A DNA stretch of 64,000 nucleotides from Collinsella sp. (GCA_019414545.1 DXLV01000001.1:1-64000); one strand, 5' to 3'. Counted from the stretch's first letter, positions 8,271 to 17,128 are shown. A program made the numbers and translations. The notes: generated from the letters alone by a model not told the origin.

Positions 8271-8301
8271 CAATGTGAGAAAGGGACTGTCCCTTTGCCC
8301 C
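8271..8301. repeat. Palindromic repeat family E, copy 1
   Basis: CAATGTGAGAAAGGGACTG followed by TCCCTTTG can form a short hairpin. It closely matches 13061-13091. It sits at the end of the ABC operon and could serve as its terminator. Confidence 0.6.
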
Positions 8302-8304
8302 TTC

Positions 8305-10062
8305 TTACAACTGCCAGGTAGCTGCTTCCTTTTGCAGCGCCACCATGCGGGCGAATTCTCCACCTGCCGCCTTGAGCTGCGCCGGAGTGCCCTGCTCGGC
8401 AACCACACCATCCTTGAGTACAACGATTTTGTCGGCATTTTCCACCGTACGCATACGGTGGGCAATAACGATAACCGTCTTACCTGCAAGCAGACGGGAG
8501 AGCGCCTGCTGAACCACGGTCTCGTTCTCCACATCCAAGCTCGCCGTCGCCTCGTCCAACAGCACGATAGGCGCGTCTTTGAGCAGCGCACGGGCGATAG
8601 AGATGCGCTGGCGCTCACCGCCGGACAGCTTGGAGCCGTTCTCGCCGATCATGGTGTCATAGCCCTGCGGCATGCGGCTTACAAACTCGTCGCAGTTGGC
8701 GGCACGCGCGGCGGCAAGCACTTCCTCATCGGTGGCATCGCGACGGCCAAGGCGGATGTTTCCCATCACCGTGTCGTCAAAGAGCAGCACGTCTTGAAAC
8801 ACAATGGCATAGTCGCGCAGCAGCACCTCGGGGTCCACGCTCGCAACATCCACACCGCCCACGGTAACCGTGCCTTCGGTGGCGTCCCAAAAGCGCGCGG
8901 CCAGGCGGCTCACCGTGGACTTACCGGAGCCCGAAGGACCGACCAGTGCCGTGACCTCGCCTTCCTTGGCGGTAAAGCTCACATCGGTAAGAACTTTCTC
9001 GCCGGCGCGGCCGTCCTCGCCCGCACCATAGCCAAATGCCACGTGATCGAACACCACATCGTGGCCCACGGGCTCAAATTTCTCGCTGCCCCGCGCCACA
9101 GGCTCTTCCATGATGGAACGCATGCGCTTGGCCGACGACTCGGCGGCAAACAGCTCGGACATCAGCATCAGTGCCTGATCGAAGGGCGCATAGATGCGGC
9201 TCACCATAAGCAGGAAGGCAAACATCACCAAAAAGTCGACCTGGCCGGAGGCGACCATCGCAGCGCCCGTGACCAACGTGGTGGCAATCCCCAGGCGCAG
9301 GATGGCAAAGGCGGAGTTGACCAAAAGCCCATTGGCGAGCTCGCCTTTGGTGGTCTCGCGCTCCTCGGCATCGATCACGGCGTTGAGCCCCTCAAGATAA
9401 TGAGCCTCCTGGTTGGTGGCGCGGATCTCGCGCACGCAGTCGAGCGTCTCCTGGATCGCCTCGGTAACCTTGACCTTCTCGGCACGCACATGGTCGAACA
9501 CCGGGGTCATGGGGCCGCGTGTCAGATACAGCACGGCAAAGGCCACGGGCACGCTCCAAAACGCCGCGATCGCCAGCTGCCAGCAAAAGAACAGCGACGC
9601 CACGAACACAATGGCGCTTGCGATGATGGCACCCCAAAGCTCTCCCAGCACGTGGCTGTAGGCGTGCTCCATGGCCTGGACGTCGCCCATAATGGTCTCG
9701 GTTAAATCGGCCAGATCACGACGGCCAAAAAACGACAGCGGCAGCTTGCGCAAGCGCTCGGCGATCTCCATACGCTGCTTGCCGCACTCCTCGTAAAAGA
9801 TGCAGTAGGTGTAGTAATACTGCTGCCAGTTAGAGGCAAAGAGCAACACGAAAAAGACCAGGAGGCCGCCCACAATCGGCAGGGCATCCGGCAGGTCGGC
9901 ACCGGTGGCGAGATGTTCGACAAAACCGGCCATGACCAGGAACAATAAGCCCATGCCGGCCATGGTAATGAGATTGGTAAGCGCGGTCCAGAAAATGCCG
10001 CGTTTTACGCCGGCGACGCCTTTATCGGATAGGAAATACTTCTTTTGGAATGAGGCGAACAT
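8305..10062 (-). CDS. ABC transporter permease/ATP-binding protein, second subunit (YbtPQ/IrtAB-like)
   Basis: 585-residue half transporter with an N-terminal six-helix membrane domain (about 1-300) and a C-terminal ATPase. Walker A is GPSGSGKST, the signature is LSGGERQRISIAR, Walker B is IVLLDEATASLD and the switch His is in VIAHRMRT. All motifs are canonical. It follows the first subunit with stop and start codons adjacent (TAA-ATG), so the two form a heterodimer. With a divergent AraC regulator, this resembles siderophore or metallophore import systems of the YbtPQ type, though drug or peptide export cannot be excluded. Confidence 0.82.
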   Translation of the reverse strand: MFASFQKKYFLSDKGVAGVKRGIFWTALTNLITMAGMGLLFLVMAGFVEHLATGADLPDALPIVGGLLVFFVLLFASNWQQYYYTYCIFYEECGKQRMEIAERLRKLPLSFFGRRDLADLTETIMGDVQAMEHAYSHVLGELWGAIIASAIVFVASLFFCWQLAIAAFWSVPVAFAVLYLTRGPMTPVFDHVRAEKVKVTEAIQETLDCVREIRATNQEAHYLEGLNAVIDAEERETTKGELANGLLVNSAFAILRLGIATTLVTGAAMVASGQVDFLVMFAFLLMVSRIYAPFDQALMLMSELFAAESSAKRMRSIMEEPVARGSEKFEPVGHDVVFDHVAFGYGAGEDGRAGEKVLTDVSFTAKEGEVTALVGPSGSGKSTVSRLAARFWDATEGTVTVGGVDVASVDPEVLLRDYAIVFQDVLLFDDTVMGNIRLGRRDATDEEVLAAARAANCDEFVSRMPQGYDTMIGENGSKLSGGERQRISIARALLKDAPIVLLDEATASLDVENETVVQQALSRLLAGKTVIVIAHRMRTVENADKIVVLKDGVVAEQGTPAQLKAAGGEFARMVALQKEAATWQL

Positions 10063-11889
10063 TTAGGCCTCGCCTCCCTTCGTGACGGCGGCATCCGCGG
10101 TCGCTGCAGTGATTTTCCAGCTCGCGGCCTGTTCGTATTCGGCCCACATCTTGGCGTACAGGCCGTTTTGGGACAGCAGCTCGGCATGGGTGCCAGTCTC
10201 CTGCACGCTACCTTGGTTGAGCACCACGATCTTGTCGGCCCCCACTACAGTCGAGAGTCGGTGCGCAATCATAATGACCGTGCGACCCGCCGCCAGCTTG
10301 CTAAAGGCGCGCTGGATGAGCGCCTCGTTCTCGGGATCGGCAAACGCCGTGGCCTCATCGAGCACCACGATAGGTGCGTCTTTAAGGATCGCGCGGGCGA
10401 GTGCCACGCGCTGCACCTCGCCGCCCGAAAGATACGCCCCGCCGGCACCGAGCATGGTATTGATGCCCTGTGGGAGCTTGGCCACAATGTCGTCGCACTG
10501 AGCTGCGGAGAGGGCCGCACGCACTTCGTCGTCAGTGGCCGTGGGCTTGGAGGCACGCACGTTATCGGCAAGTGTTTGCCGGAACAGCTGGTTGGTCTGG
10601 AACACAAAGGCGACCTGGTCCATAAGCTCGTGGGGATCCATGTCGCGAACGTCTACGCCGCCTACGAGCACGCGACCCGCGGAAACATCCCAAAAACGCG
10701 GGATCAGGCTGGCGCAGGTTGACTTACCGCCGCCCGAGGGGCCCACCAACGCGAGGGTGCTGCCTGCGGAAACGCTAAAGCTCACATGGTTGACGGCAGG
10801 TGCCTCGGCACCCTCGTAGGTAAAGCTCACGTCCTCAAAGCGCACATCGCTGCCAGCGGGGTGCTTGGGTTGAGCGGGCACGGAGAGCTGCTTGGAATCC
10901 ATAACGCTTCGGATGCGAGCCAGCGAATCGGCACTCATCTGAGACGCCTCGCCCACAAACATAAGCTTGGTCATGGCCGTCGGCACCACGGCCGAAAAGA
11001 TCGCGTAAAACGTAAAATTGACCATAAAGTGCGCGAAGTCCGTCTCGCCCGGCGCCAACAGCAGCGCCACAGGCAAAAGAAATGCCACAAGGCCGTTGAG
11101 CGCGGTAAGGTTGAGCACCTGCGGGCCTCGGCAGAACGTGCCCGCATAGCTTTGCGCCATGTCGGCGTATTCGGCGATCGCATCGTGAAACGCCTTAAAG
11201 GAGTAGACCGTCTGCTGGAACACCTTGACCACGGGGATGCCGCGCACGTATTCGGTGCCGGTCTTGTTCATCTTGACCAGCGCGCCCATGTAGGCCTTCA
11301 TAAACTCGGCGCCCTTGCCGCTCATCATGGTGGCCATGGCACAAAACGAAACGGCGACCGAGATTAAGCATGCCGCGCCCAAACGCCAATCGAGGGCGAA
11401 AAGCAGCACGAGCAGGCCCACGACCATGGCGGTGGCGCCGGCGATATCGGGCAGCATGTGCGCGAGCAGTGTCTCGGTTGAGGCGGCGCAGCCGTCTACG
11501 ATACGGCGCAGCTCACCGGTGGCGTGCGTGTCAAAGTAGCCGAGCGGCAGCTTAAGCAGATGCTCGCTCGTAGCCTTGCGGATATTGGACGCGCAGCGAA
11601 ACGCGGACAGGTGTGTGCACATGAGCCCCACGAAATAAATCACGATGCTCACCAGGGCAAAACCGACGGCCCACCAACCATACATCGCGATATCGCAGGC
11701 TTCGCTCCAGTTAGGTGCCACGGCGATCAGATCGCGCGCGACAAGCCAAATGCACACGTACGGGCCAAAGCTCAGCAGCTGCGAGAGCGCCGAGAGGGCC
11801 ATGCCCAAATATGTTAGGAATTTACGGTCGCCGGCATATGCAAGCAGCTCGCCGATACCGCCGCCTTCCTTTTTTGATCCCTTTGCCAT
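10063..11889 (-). CDS. ABC transporter permease/ATP-binding protein, first subunit (YbtPQ/IrtAB-like)
   Basis: 608-residue half transporter. Membrane domain about 20-330. The ATPase has Walker A GPSGGGKST, signature LSGGEVQRVALAR, Walker B IVVLDEATAFADPE and switch IAHRLSTV. The start at 11889 (MAKGSKKEGG) is chosen because AGAAAGGA precedes it; a longer frame from 11952 begins inside the shared palindrome and has no ribosome site. It is the first gene of a two-gene operon and is divergent from the AraC regulator. Its substrate is unknown; siderophore uptake is suggested by gene context only. Confidence 0.82.
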   Translation of the reverse strand: MAKGSKKEGGGIGELLAYAGDRKFLTYLGMALSALSQLLSFGPYVCIWLVARDLIAVAPNWSEACDIAMYGWWAVGFALVSIVIYFVGLMCTHLSAFRCASNIRKATSEHLLKLPLGYFDTHATGELRRIVDGCAASTETLLAHMLPDIAGATAMVVGLLVLLFALDWRLGAACLISVAVSFCAMATMMSGKGAEFMKAYMGALVKMNKTGTEYVRGIPVVKVFQQTVYSFKAFHDAIAEYADMAQSYAGTFCRGPQVLNLTALNGLVAFLLPVALLLAPGETDFAHFMVNFTFYAIFSAVVPTAMTKLMFVGEASQMSADSLARIRSVMDSKQLSVPAQPKHPAGSDVRFEDVSFTYEGAEAPAVNHVSFSVSAGSTLALVGPSGGGKSTCASLIPRFWDVSAGRVLVGGVDVRDMDPHELMDQVAFVFQTNQLFRQTLADNVRASKPTATDDEVRAALSAAQCDDIVAKLPQGINTMLGAGGAYLSGGEVQRVALARAILKDAPIVVLDEATAFADPENEALIQRAFSKLAAGRTVIMIAHRLSTVVGADKIVVLNQGSVQETGTHAELLSQNGLYAKMWAEYEQAASWKITAATADAAVTKGGEA

Positions 11890-11900
11890 GAGATTCCTTT

Positions 11901-11960
11901 CTAACGGCTTGAAAGTTAACCGTAATGAACTTATCATTGATGTGTTAGCCATGGCTCACA
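11901..11960. promoter_or_regulatory. Operator region between ABC operon and AraC regulator
   Basis: It holds the palindrome TGTTAGCCATGGCTCACA (11943-11960) and the 20-bp motif CTAACGGCTTGAAAGTTAAC (11901-11920). Both are also present at 8218-8250 before the metal ATPase operon: 13 contiguous identical bases in the palindrome and 16 of 20 in the second motif. The position suits control of both divergent transcripts. Confidence 0.65.
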
Positions 11961-12003
11961 ATCGAGCCAGGCGTGGACGTTTCTGCAAAGGAAAGGGACG
12001 CTT

Positions 12004-13008
12004 TTGCAAATACGGCGGGCAGCGACCGACATAACCGAGCTCTACGCACCGCAGTTTGAGCAGTTTGGCCTGGAGCTTACCGGCAGGGGCGCCGTCTTTA
12101 CCGGCGAGGTGGCAAACGATCGGGCGCACGGGCGCGCATGGATCATGCCTCTCTCCCCCGCCTGCATCGTTATGGAGCATTTCATTACCCCGATGCACGA
12201 TATGTACCTGGCCGAATACACACCCGAACCGTACGCCTGCGTGAGCGAGGTCAGCGCGCCCACACTTATATGCATGCCCGAGGCTGGCATAACGCCTGCG
12301 AACCTTAAACCCTTGCATGGACCGTGGCCGAACAGCGCGGTGTGCAGCTTTATCCAAGATAGCTGCGGCGAGGAACTAAGTCCGCTGTTTGCAGGGCAGC
12401 TTTATCACTCGCGCTCGGTGCTCTTTTTGCCCGGGTATTTTGACGAGCTGGAGCATCGGTATCCCACTGAGTTCGTGGGAGTCTTTGAAGCGTTTGCCGA
12501 GTCGTGGCACGAGGAGGCGACGTCTGCCATCTGCCACACGCTGCGCCGGATTAACGAGGACCGCGCCCGCACCGTAGGCGGACACGTCTATATGCAAGGC
12601 ATCGTGGAGACCATGGTCGCGGAGCTCGCCTGTTCGCGCGCGGCCCACAAGCAGGCGCGGCAGGCGGCAGACACACGTGTCAGCATAACCATTGCCGAAG
12701 AAGCAACGGCAATGATTGAGCGCACGCTCGACAAAGGCAGACGCGTGGGTATCAACGAGGTGGCCGAGAGGCTCTACACAAGCCGCTCCAAACTATGCGC
12801 CACCTTTAAGGCCCAAACTGGCGAGTCCCTGGGCGCCTACATTCGCAGACGCCGTATGGAGCGAGCACAGGACCTTTTGGCCGATAGCGCGCTCACGATA
12901 GCGCAGGTGGCAGAGCGTCTAGGCTACCCTCAGCAGGCCGCCTTCGCCCAAGCCTTCAAGCAACACACCGGCACCACCCCCACCGCTTGGCGCTCCCAGC
13001 ATCAATAA
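12004..13008 (+). CDS. AraC-family transcriptional regulator
   Basis: 334 residues. The C-terminal ~100 residues are a double helix-turn-helix AraC domain: GINEVAERLYTSRSKLCATF for the first helix pair, LTIAQVAERLGYPQQAAFAQ for the second, then the closing TGTTPTAWR. The N-terminal ~220 residues are a presumed sensing domain of unknown ligand. It starts at a TTG (12004) preceded by GGAAAGGGA; I see no in-frame ATG that keeps the whole conserved region. It is divergent from the ABC pair, so it probably controls that operon, in the manner of YbtA for YbtPQ (inference). Confidence 0.85.
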   Translation: MQIRRAATDITELYAPQFEQFGLELTGRGAVFTGEVANDRAHGRAWIMPLSPACIVMEHFITPMHDMYLAEYTPEPYACVSEVSAPTLICMPEAGITPANLKPLHGPWPNSAVCSFIQDSCGEELSPLFAGQLYHSRSVLFLPGYFDELEHRYPTEFVGVFEAFAESWHEEATSAICHTLRRINEDRARTVGGHVYMQGIVETMVAELACSRAAHKQARQAADTRVSITIAEEATAMIERTLDKGRRVGINEVAERLYTSRSKLCATFKAQTGESLGAYIRRRRMERAQDLLADSALTIAQVAERLGYPQQAAFAQAFKQHTGTTPTAWRSQHQ

Positions 13009-13060
13009 AGAGGCGACAAAGGGACGGCCCATAAGTCCCACAAGCAGGGAAGACCATTTG

Positions 13061-13091
13061 CAATGTGACAAAGGGACTGCCCCTTTGTCAC
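13061..13091. repeat. Palindromic repeat family E, copy 2
   Basis: GTGACAAAGGG and CCCTTTGTCAC form an 11-bp inverted repeat around a short loop. Close to copy 1 at 8271. A third degenerate piece, GCGACAAAGGGACGGCCC, lies at about 13013-13030. Confidence 0.65.
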
Positions 13092-13100
13092 CCGCACAAA

Positions 13101-13127
13101 AATGGGCGCGCCAACGGCGCGCCCATT
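13101..13127. terminator. Bidirectional terminator between araC-type gene and gatB
   Basis: Perfect 12-bp stem AATGGGCGCGCC / GGCGCGCCCATT with a 3-nt loop. T5 follows on the minus strand and a T-containing stretch on the plus strand, so it can end both convergent transcripts. Confidence 0.7.
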
Positions 13128-13174
13128 CACTCTATTCCATTCAGCCCCACCTGACCCGAACGGCCGAGTCGTCT

Positions 13175-13317
13175 GGCCGGGGAAGCCCCGAGTCGCCGGG
13201 GTGTTTGCTCCAAATGAGTTCCGCATGCAAAGAAGGCCACTAAATGTGGCCTTCGTCTTGCATAGGACTGTTTGAAATTTGGAGGAAACACCCCGGCGAC
13301 TCGGGGCTTCCACGGCC
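13175..13317. mobile_element. MITE-like element with 41-bp terminal inverted repeats
   Basis: Arms 13175-13215 and 13277-13317 are complementary over 41 bp with two mismatches. They start GGCCG and include GGAAGCCCCGAGTCGCCGGG. The interior carries a second nested hairpin, GAAGGCCAC-TAAAT-GTGGCCTTC. The element encodes nothing convincing and ends six bases before the gatB stop codon. It could equally be a very long transcription terminator; the length and near-perfection of the arms favour a non-autonomous element. With 13009-13174 this accounts for the whole gene-free stretch. Confidence 0.6.
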
Positions 13318-13323
13318 TCGCAG

Positions 13324-15000
13324 CTACGAGAGCGACGTTCTCAGCAACTCGTTGAAGAGCTTCGGGTTGCCCTTGCCGCGGCTCGCCTTCATGCACTGAC
13401 CCACCAAAAAGCCGATGACCTTCTGGTTGCCGTCACGATACTGCTGCGCCTGATCGGCACAGTTTGCCAGCACCTCGTCCACGATCGGCTGCAGCGCGCC
13501 GGCATCGCTCACCTGACGCATACCGCGCTCGTCGACGATCTTGTTGGGGTCGTCACCGGTCTGGGCCATGGCCTCAAAGACCTCGTGCGCCTGGTTGGAG
13601 CTGATGGCATCGGTCGCCAGCAGCTTGGCAAGGGCTGCCACCTGAGCCGGCGCGATGCCGGACTCGGCCAGCGACACCCCCGCGCCCTTAAGGTAGGCGA
13701 TCATCTCGTTCACCAGCAGGTTTGCGACCGTCTGAGCCTCCTTGCCAGCCATTCCGGCAGCGGCGGCCTCAAAGAACTCGGCAAACTCGGGGTCGCCGGC
13801 GATCTGCTCGGCGTCGGCCGTCTTAATGCCAAAGTCGGCCTCAAAACGGGCGCGCTTAGCATCGGGCAGCTCGGGAATCTCGCCACGGCAGCGGTCGATG
13901 AACTCGTCGTCCAGATCGAACGGCGCCAGATCGGGGTCGGGGAACAGACGATAGTCGTCGGCCGTCTCCTTGACGCGCATAACCACGGTGCGCTTACGGC
14001 TGGGCTCCCAGTGGCGGGTCTCCTGATAGATGATGCCGCCCTCCTCGAGCACCTCGGCCTGACGGCAGATCTCGTAGGCAAGGCCGTCATGCAGGCTCTT
14101 AAACGAGTTGAGGTTCTTGAGCTCGGTCTTAGTGCCCAGCTTGGTCTCGCCGCGGCGGCGCAGCGACACGTTGCCGTCGCAGCGCATAGAACCCTTCTCC
14201 ATGGAGCAGTCCGAAATGCCCAGCGTCACAAAAATGCGACGGAGCTTCTCCATAAACAGGCGGGCCTCCTCGGGCGTGCGCAGATCGGGCTCGGTGACGA
14301 GCTCAATCAAAGGCGTGCCGCAGCGGTTGTAGTCGACGAGCGACTCGGCAGCGGCGGTAATGCGGCCCTCGGCACCGCCCACGTGGACCATCTTGGCGGC
14401 GTCCTCCTCCATGTGGATGCGCAGGATGCGAATGGGCACCGTGTAAGAACCGTCCTCGCGGCGCTCGGGCATCTGCAGGTTGGACGCATCATAGCTGGCC
14501 AGATGACCGGAGCGCTGATTGCCCTCGCGCATGGTCGACGTCATGGACGTGGACAGGCCCTCGGCGTTGGCCGAGGCGCTCGCCAGGCTCTGGGCCTCGG
14601 CCTCGCCAAACGCGCAGTCGGGGCGCTCGGCGGCACCGCGACCGGTCACGTCCAGGTCCAGGTGACCGTACATGGCAAAAGCGACCGGACCCTGCGTAGT
14701 CTGGAAGTTCTTGGCCATATCGGGATAGAAGTAGTGCTTGCGGTAGAACATCGAGTGGCGCTGAATCTCGCAGTTGGTGGCGAGGCCGGCCTTGACGATG
14801 CTCTCGATGGCGCGCTTATTGGGCACCGGCAGGGCGCCGGGCAGGCCCAGGCACACCGGGCACACGTTGGCGTTGGGCTCGTCATCGTGGCTAAGCTTGC
14901 AGTTGCAGAACATCTTGGTATCGAGTGCGGTGAGCTCGGTATGGATCTCCAGGCCGATCACGGCCTCCCAATCCTGCAGGACCTCGGAAAGCTCCTTCAT
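13324..15000 (-). CDS. gatB: Asp-tRNA(Asn)/Glu-tRNA(Gln) amidotransferase subunit B
   Basis: 558-residue kinase and tRNA-binding subunit of GatCAB, which amidates misacylated Glu-tRNA(Gln) and/or Asp-tRNA(Asn). The N-terminal WEAVIGLEIHTEL and the zinc cysteines CNC...CPVCLGLPGALP are diagnostic. Then come YRKHYFYPDMAKNFQ and the C-terminal YqeY-like tail. It is somewhat longer than the usual ~480 residues because of insertions around residues 115-150. It is the last gene of gatC-gatA-gatB, and its start overlaps the gatA stop (TAATG). Confidence 0.96.
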   Translation of the reverse strand: MKELSEVLQDWEAVIGLEIHTELTALDTKMFCNCKLSHDDEPNANVCPVCLGLPGALPVPNKRAIESIVKAGLATNCEIQRHSMFYRKHYFYPDMAKNFQTTQGPVAFAMYGHLDLDVTGRGAAERPDCAFGEAEAQSLASASANAEGLSTSMTSTMREGNQRSGHLASYDASNLQMPERREDGSYTVPIRILRIHMEEDAAKMVHVGGAEGRITAAAESLVDYNRCGTPLIELVTEPDLRTPEEARLFMEKLRRIFVTLGISDCSMEKGSMRCDGNVSLRRRGETKLGTKTELKNLNSFKSLHDGLAYEICRQAEVLEEGGIIYQETRHWEPSRKRTVVMRVKETADDYRLFPDPDLAPFDLDDEFIDRCRGEIPELPDAKRARFEADFGIKTADAEQIAGDPEFAEFFEAAAAGMAGKEAQTVANLLVNEMIAYLKGAGVSLAESGIAPAQVAALAKLLATDAISSNQAHEVFEAMAQTGDDPNKIVDERGMRQVSDAGALQPIVDEVLANCADQAQQYRDGNQKVIGFLVGQCMKASRGKGNPKLFNELLRTSLS

Positions 15001-16514
15001 TACAGCTCGCCCCCCTTCCCGGCAAAATCGGGCGCGACGGAAAGTGCGGGCGCACCCGTGGCGGCATCGGCAAAGCCGCGCTCCAGGGCGCGGGCAAACG
15101 TGAGCAGCTGACGGTCCTTAAAGGCAGGCCCCACCAGCTGGGCAGAAACGGGCAGCTTGGTGTCCTCGCCCAGGCCCAGCGGCACCGAGATACCACCGTT
15201 GCCGCAGATGTTGAGCGAGATGGTGTACAGATCGGAGAGGTACATCTGCGTGGGGTCACTGATCTCGCCAAACTTAAAGGCCGTGCGTGGCGAGGCGGGC
15301 ATGAGGATGATGTCCACCTTGGCATACGCGGCGTCGTAGTCCTGCGTGATGAGCGTGCGGGCCTTTTGCGCTGCGTAGTAGTACTTGTCGTACACGCCCG
15401 AGCTCAGCAGGTAGGCGCCGAGCATCTGACGGCGCTTGGCCTCGGCGCCAAAGCCGTGGGCGCGCGAAAGCGAGCTCTGGTCGGACAGGTTGGCGCAGCC
15501 CTCCTCCTGGTAGCCATAGCGAATACCGTCGAAGCGGGCCAGGTTGGAGAACGCCTCGGCCGGGCCGATGACATAGTAGGCGGCGATGGCGGCGTCCAGG
15601 TGCGGCAGGTCAACCTCGACCAGCTCGGCGCCCTGGTTCTGCAGCTCCTGGGCGGCGCGCTGAACAGCGGCCTTGACCTCGGGCGTCAGACCCTCGGCCT
15701 CCATAAACGCGGGGATGATGCCCACGCGCTTGCCCTCGATGCTGTCGTTAAGATGCTCGGTAAAGTCGACGGCGCAATCCTGGCTGGTGCAGTCATACGG
15801 ATCGTGACCCGCGCCGGTAAGCGCGTTCATGGCCAGCGCGACATCCTCGACCGTGCGACCGAAGGGACCCACCTGGTCGAGCGACGAGCCAAAGGCAACC
15901 ACGCCGTAACGGCTCACGGCGCCGTACGTGGGCTTAAAGCCCACCACGCCGCACAGCGACGCCGGCTGACGAATGGAGCCGCCGGTATCCGAGCCCAGCG
16001 AGAGCGCGACCTCGCCCGCGGCGACGGCGGCAGCAGAGCCGCCCGAGGAGCCGCCGGGCACGCGCTCGGTATCCCAGGGGTTGTTGGTGCGGTGGAACGC
16101 CGAGCTCTCGGTGGAGCTGCCAAAGGCAAACTCGTCCATGTTGGCCTTGCCCATGGGCAGGCAGCCGGCATCGAGCATGCGCTGGACGCAGGTGGCGGTG
16201 TAGACGCTCTGGTAGTCCCCGAGCATGTGGGAAGCGCAGGTGGTGCGCGTGCCCACAAGGTTCATGTTGTCCTTAATGGCCAGCGGCACGCCCGCAAGCG
16301 GGGGCAGCGGCTTGCCGGCGGCACGGTCGGCATCCACGCGCGCAGCGGCCTCGAGCGCAAGCTCGGGCGCCACCTGCAGGAATGCCTGGACCCCGCCCTC
16401 GCGCGCCTCGATGGCGGCAAGGGAGGCCTGGGCCACCTCGGTAGCGGTAAAGTCGCCGGCGGCAACGCCCGCGGCGATCTGGGCGGCGGTAAGGGAATCG
16501 AAGCTCTGCGCCAT
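15000..16514 (-). CDS. gatA: Asp-tRNA(Asn)/Glu-tRNA(Gln) amidotransferase subunit A
   Basis: 504-residue glutaminase subunit of GatCAB; it releases ammonia from glutamine for the GatB site. The amidase-signature catalytic residues are visible: the Lys in LAIKDNMNL, then the serine cluster PGGSSGGSAAAVAAG and SDTGGSIRQPASLCG. Normal length. Its start overlaps the gatC stop (TAATG) and its stop overlaps gatB in the same way, so the three genes are translationally coupled. Confidence 0.97.
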   Translation of the reverse strand: MAQSFDSLTAAQIAAGVAAGDFTATEVAQASLAAIEAREGGVQAFLQVAPELALEAAARVDADRAAGKPLPPLAGVPLAIKDNMNLVGTRTTCASHMLGDYQSVYTATCVQRMLDAGCLPMGKANMDEFAFGSSTESSAFHRTNNPWDTERVPGGSSGGSAAAVAAGEVALSLGSDTGGSIRQPASLCGVVGFKPTYGAVSRYGVVAFGSSLDQVGPFGRTVEDVALAMNALTGAGHDPYDCTSQDCAVDFTEHLNDSIEGKRVGIIPAFMEAEGLTPEVKAAVQRAAQELQNQGAELVEVDLPHLDAAIAAYYVIGPAEAFSNLARFDGIRYGYQEEGCANLSDQSSLSRAHGFGAEAKRRQMLGAYLLSSGVYDKYYYAAQKARTLITQDYDAAYAKVDIILMPASPRTAFKFGEISDPTQMYLSDLYTISLNICGNGGISVPLGLGEDTKLPVSAQLVGPAFKDRQLLTFARALERGFADAATGAPALSVAPDFAGKGGEL

Positions 16515-16825
16515 TACTCGCTCTCCCCCTCTCCCAAAATGGACGGCACGCGGAAGTAGCGGTCGCGCGCGCTGCCGGCGTTTTCGAGCGCGACGTCGAG
16601 CGGCAGATCGCGCTCGGGCTCGCGCAGGTCGTCGCCCATCACGTTGGACAGGCTTCCGATGGGATGGAACGTGGGCTCCACGTCGGGCAAGTCATATTGC
16701 AAGACGGGCTCGAGCATCTGGACGGCGTCGTTCATGTAGGACGTCATCTGGGTGAGCTCGTCATCGGTCAGTGCGATCTTTGCGTACTCGGCGATGCCGC
16801 GCACGTCTTTCTCGCTGAGTGCCAT
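16514..16825 (-). CDS. gatC: Asp-tRNA(Asn)/Glu-tRNA(Gln) amidotransferase subunit C
   Basis: 103-residue scaffold subunit of GatCAB. The pattern LSEKDVRGIAEYAKIALTDD at the N-terminus and the tail RDRYFRVPSILGEGESE are typical. The start at 16825 (MALSEKDV) has AGGGAG six bases before it; a slightly longer frame upstream lacks support. It is the first gene of the gat operon. A possible -10 TATACT lies at 16866-16861, with a weak -35. Confidence 0.93.
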   Translation of the reverse strand: MALSEKDVRGIAEYAKIALTDDELTQMTSYMNDAVQMLEPVLQYDLPDVEPTFHPIGSLSNVMGDDLREPERDLPLDVALENAGSARDRYFRVPSILGEGESE

Positions 16826-17009
16826 AGGCGCTCCCTTCCGCATAACAGATAAACCGCTCTAGTATACAAGGCAACGCCGCTTGGAGCAGGTGCTTTACCC
16901 AAATGCAGCGAAAACGTAACGAGGGCGGAGGTTGACAGGCGGCGGGCCGGGGGTTCTGCAGCGAAACCGCACCGTCCGTAGCGAAAACCGTCTCGCCCAT
17001 AACGAAAAG

Positions 17010-17066
17010 CATCACAACATTCGACGTTTTTCGCCAAAATCGCGATTTTCATCGAATGTTGTGATG
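17010..17066. repeat. Palindromic repeat family A, copy 1
   Basis: Outer arms CATCACAACATTCGA / TCGAATGTTGTGATG around a loop of about 27 nt containing CGCCAAAATCGCG. The same arms occur at 28521, 32628 and 33870. Confidence 0.85.
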
Positions 17067-17080
17067 GTTTGGAAGTCCCG

Positions 17081-17115
17081 ACCACCACAAAGGTGCCTGT
17101 CCCCTTTGTGGTGGT
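17081..17115. repeat. Palindromic repeat family B, copy 1
   Basis: ACCACCACAAAGG / CCTTTGTGGTGGT with loop TGCCTGTCC. It lies 15 bp after repeat A1 and just after the sortase stop. Further copies at 28465 and 30036. Confidence 0.8.
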
Positions 17116-17128
17116 TCTGGAGAATGTC

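Larger units (their letters stand above)
16826..17128. other. Gene-free interval with short repeats
   Basis: It contains the likely gatC promoter (-10 TATACT at 16866-16861, weak -35). It also holds about two and a half imperfect 21-bp units built on GCAGCGAAA/GTAGCGAAA (about 16970-17010), and palindromic repeats A1 and B1, described separately. No gene was found. Confidence 0.5.

Noticed and set aside
11890..11952. N-terminal extension of the ABC subunit to an ATG at 11952
   Set aside because: That ATG is inside the shared palindrome, has no ribosome site, and the ATG at 11889 has a strong one.
12004..12290. Idea that the AraC regulator itself binds the palindrome as a symmetric site
   Set aside because: AraC-family proteins usually bind direct repeats, so the perfect dyad may belong to another regulator; left open in the findings rather than asserted.
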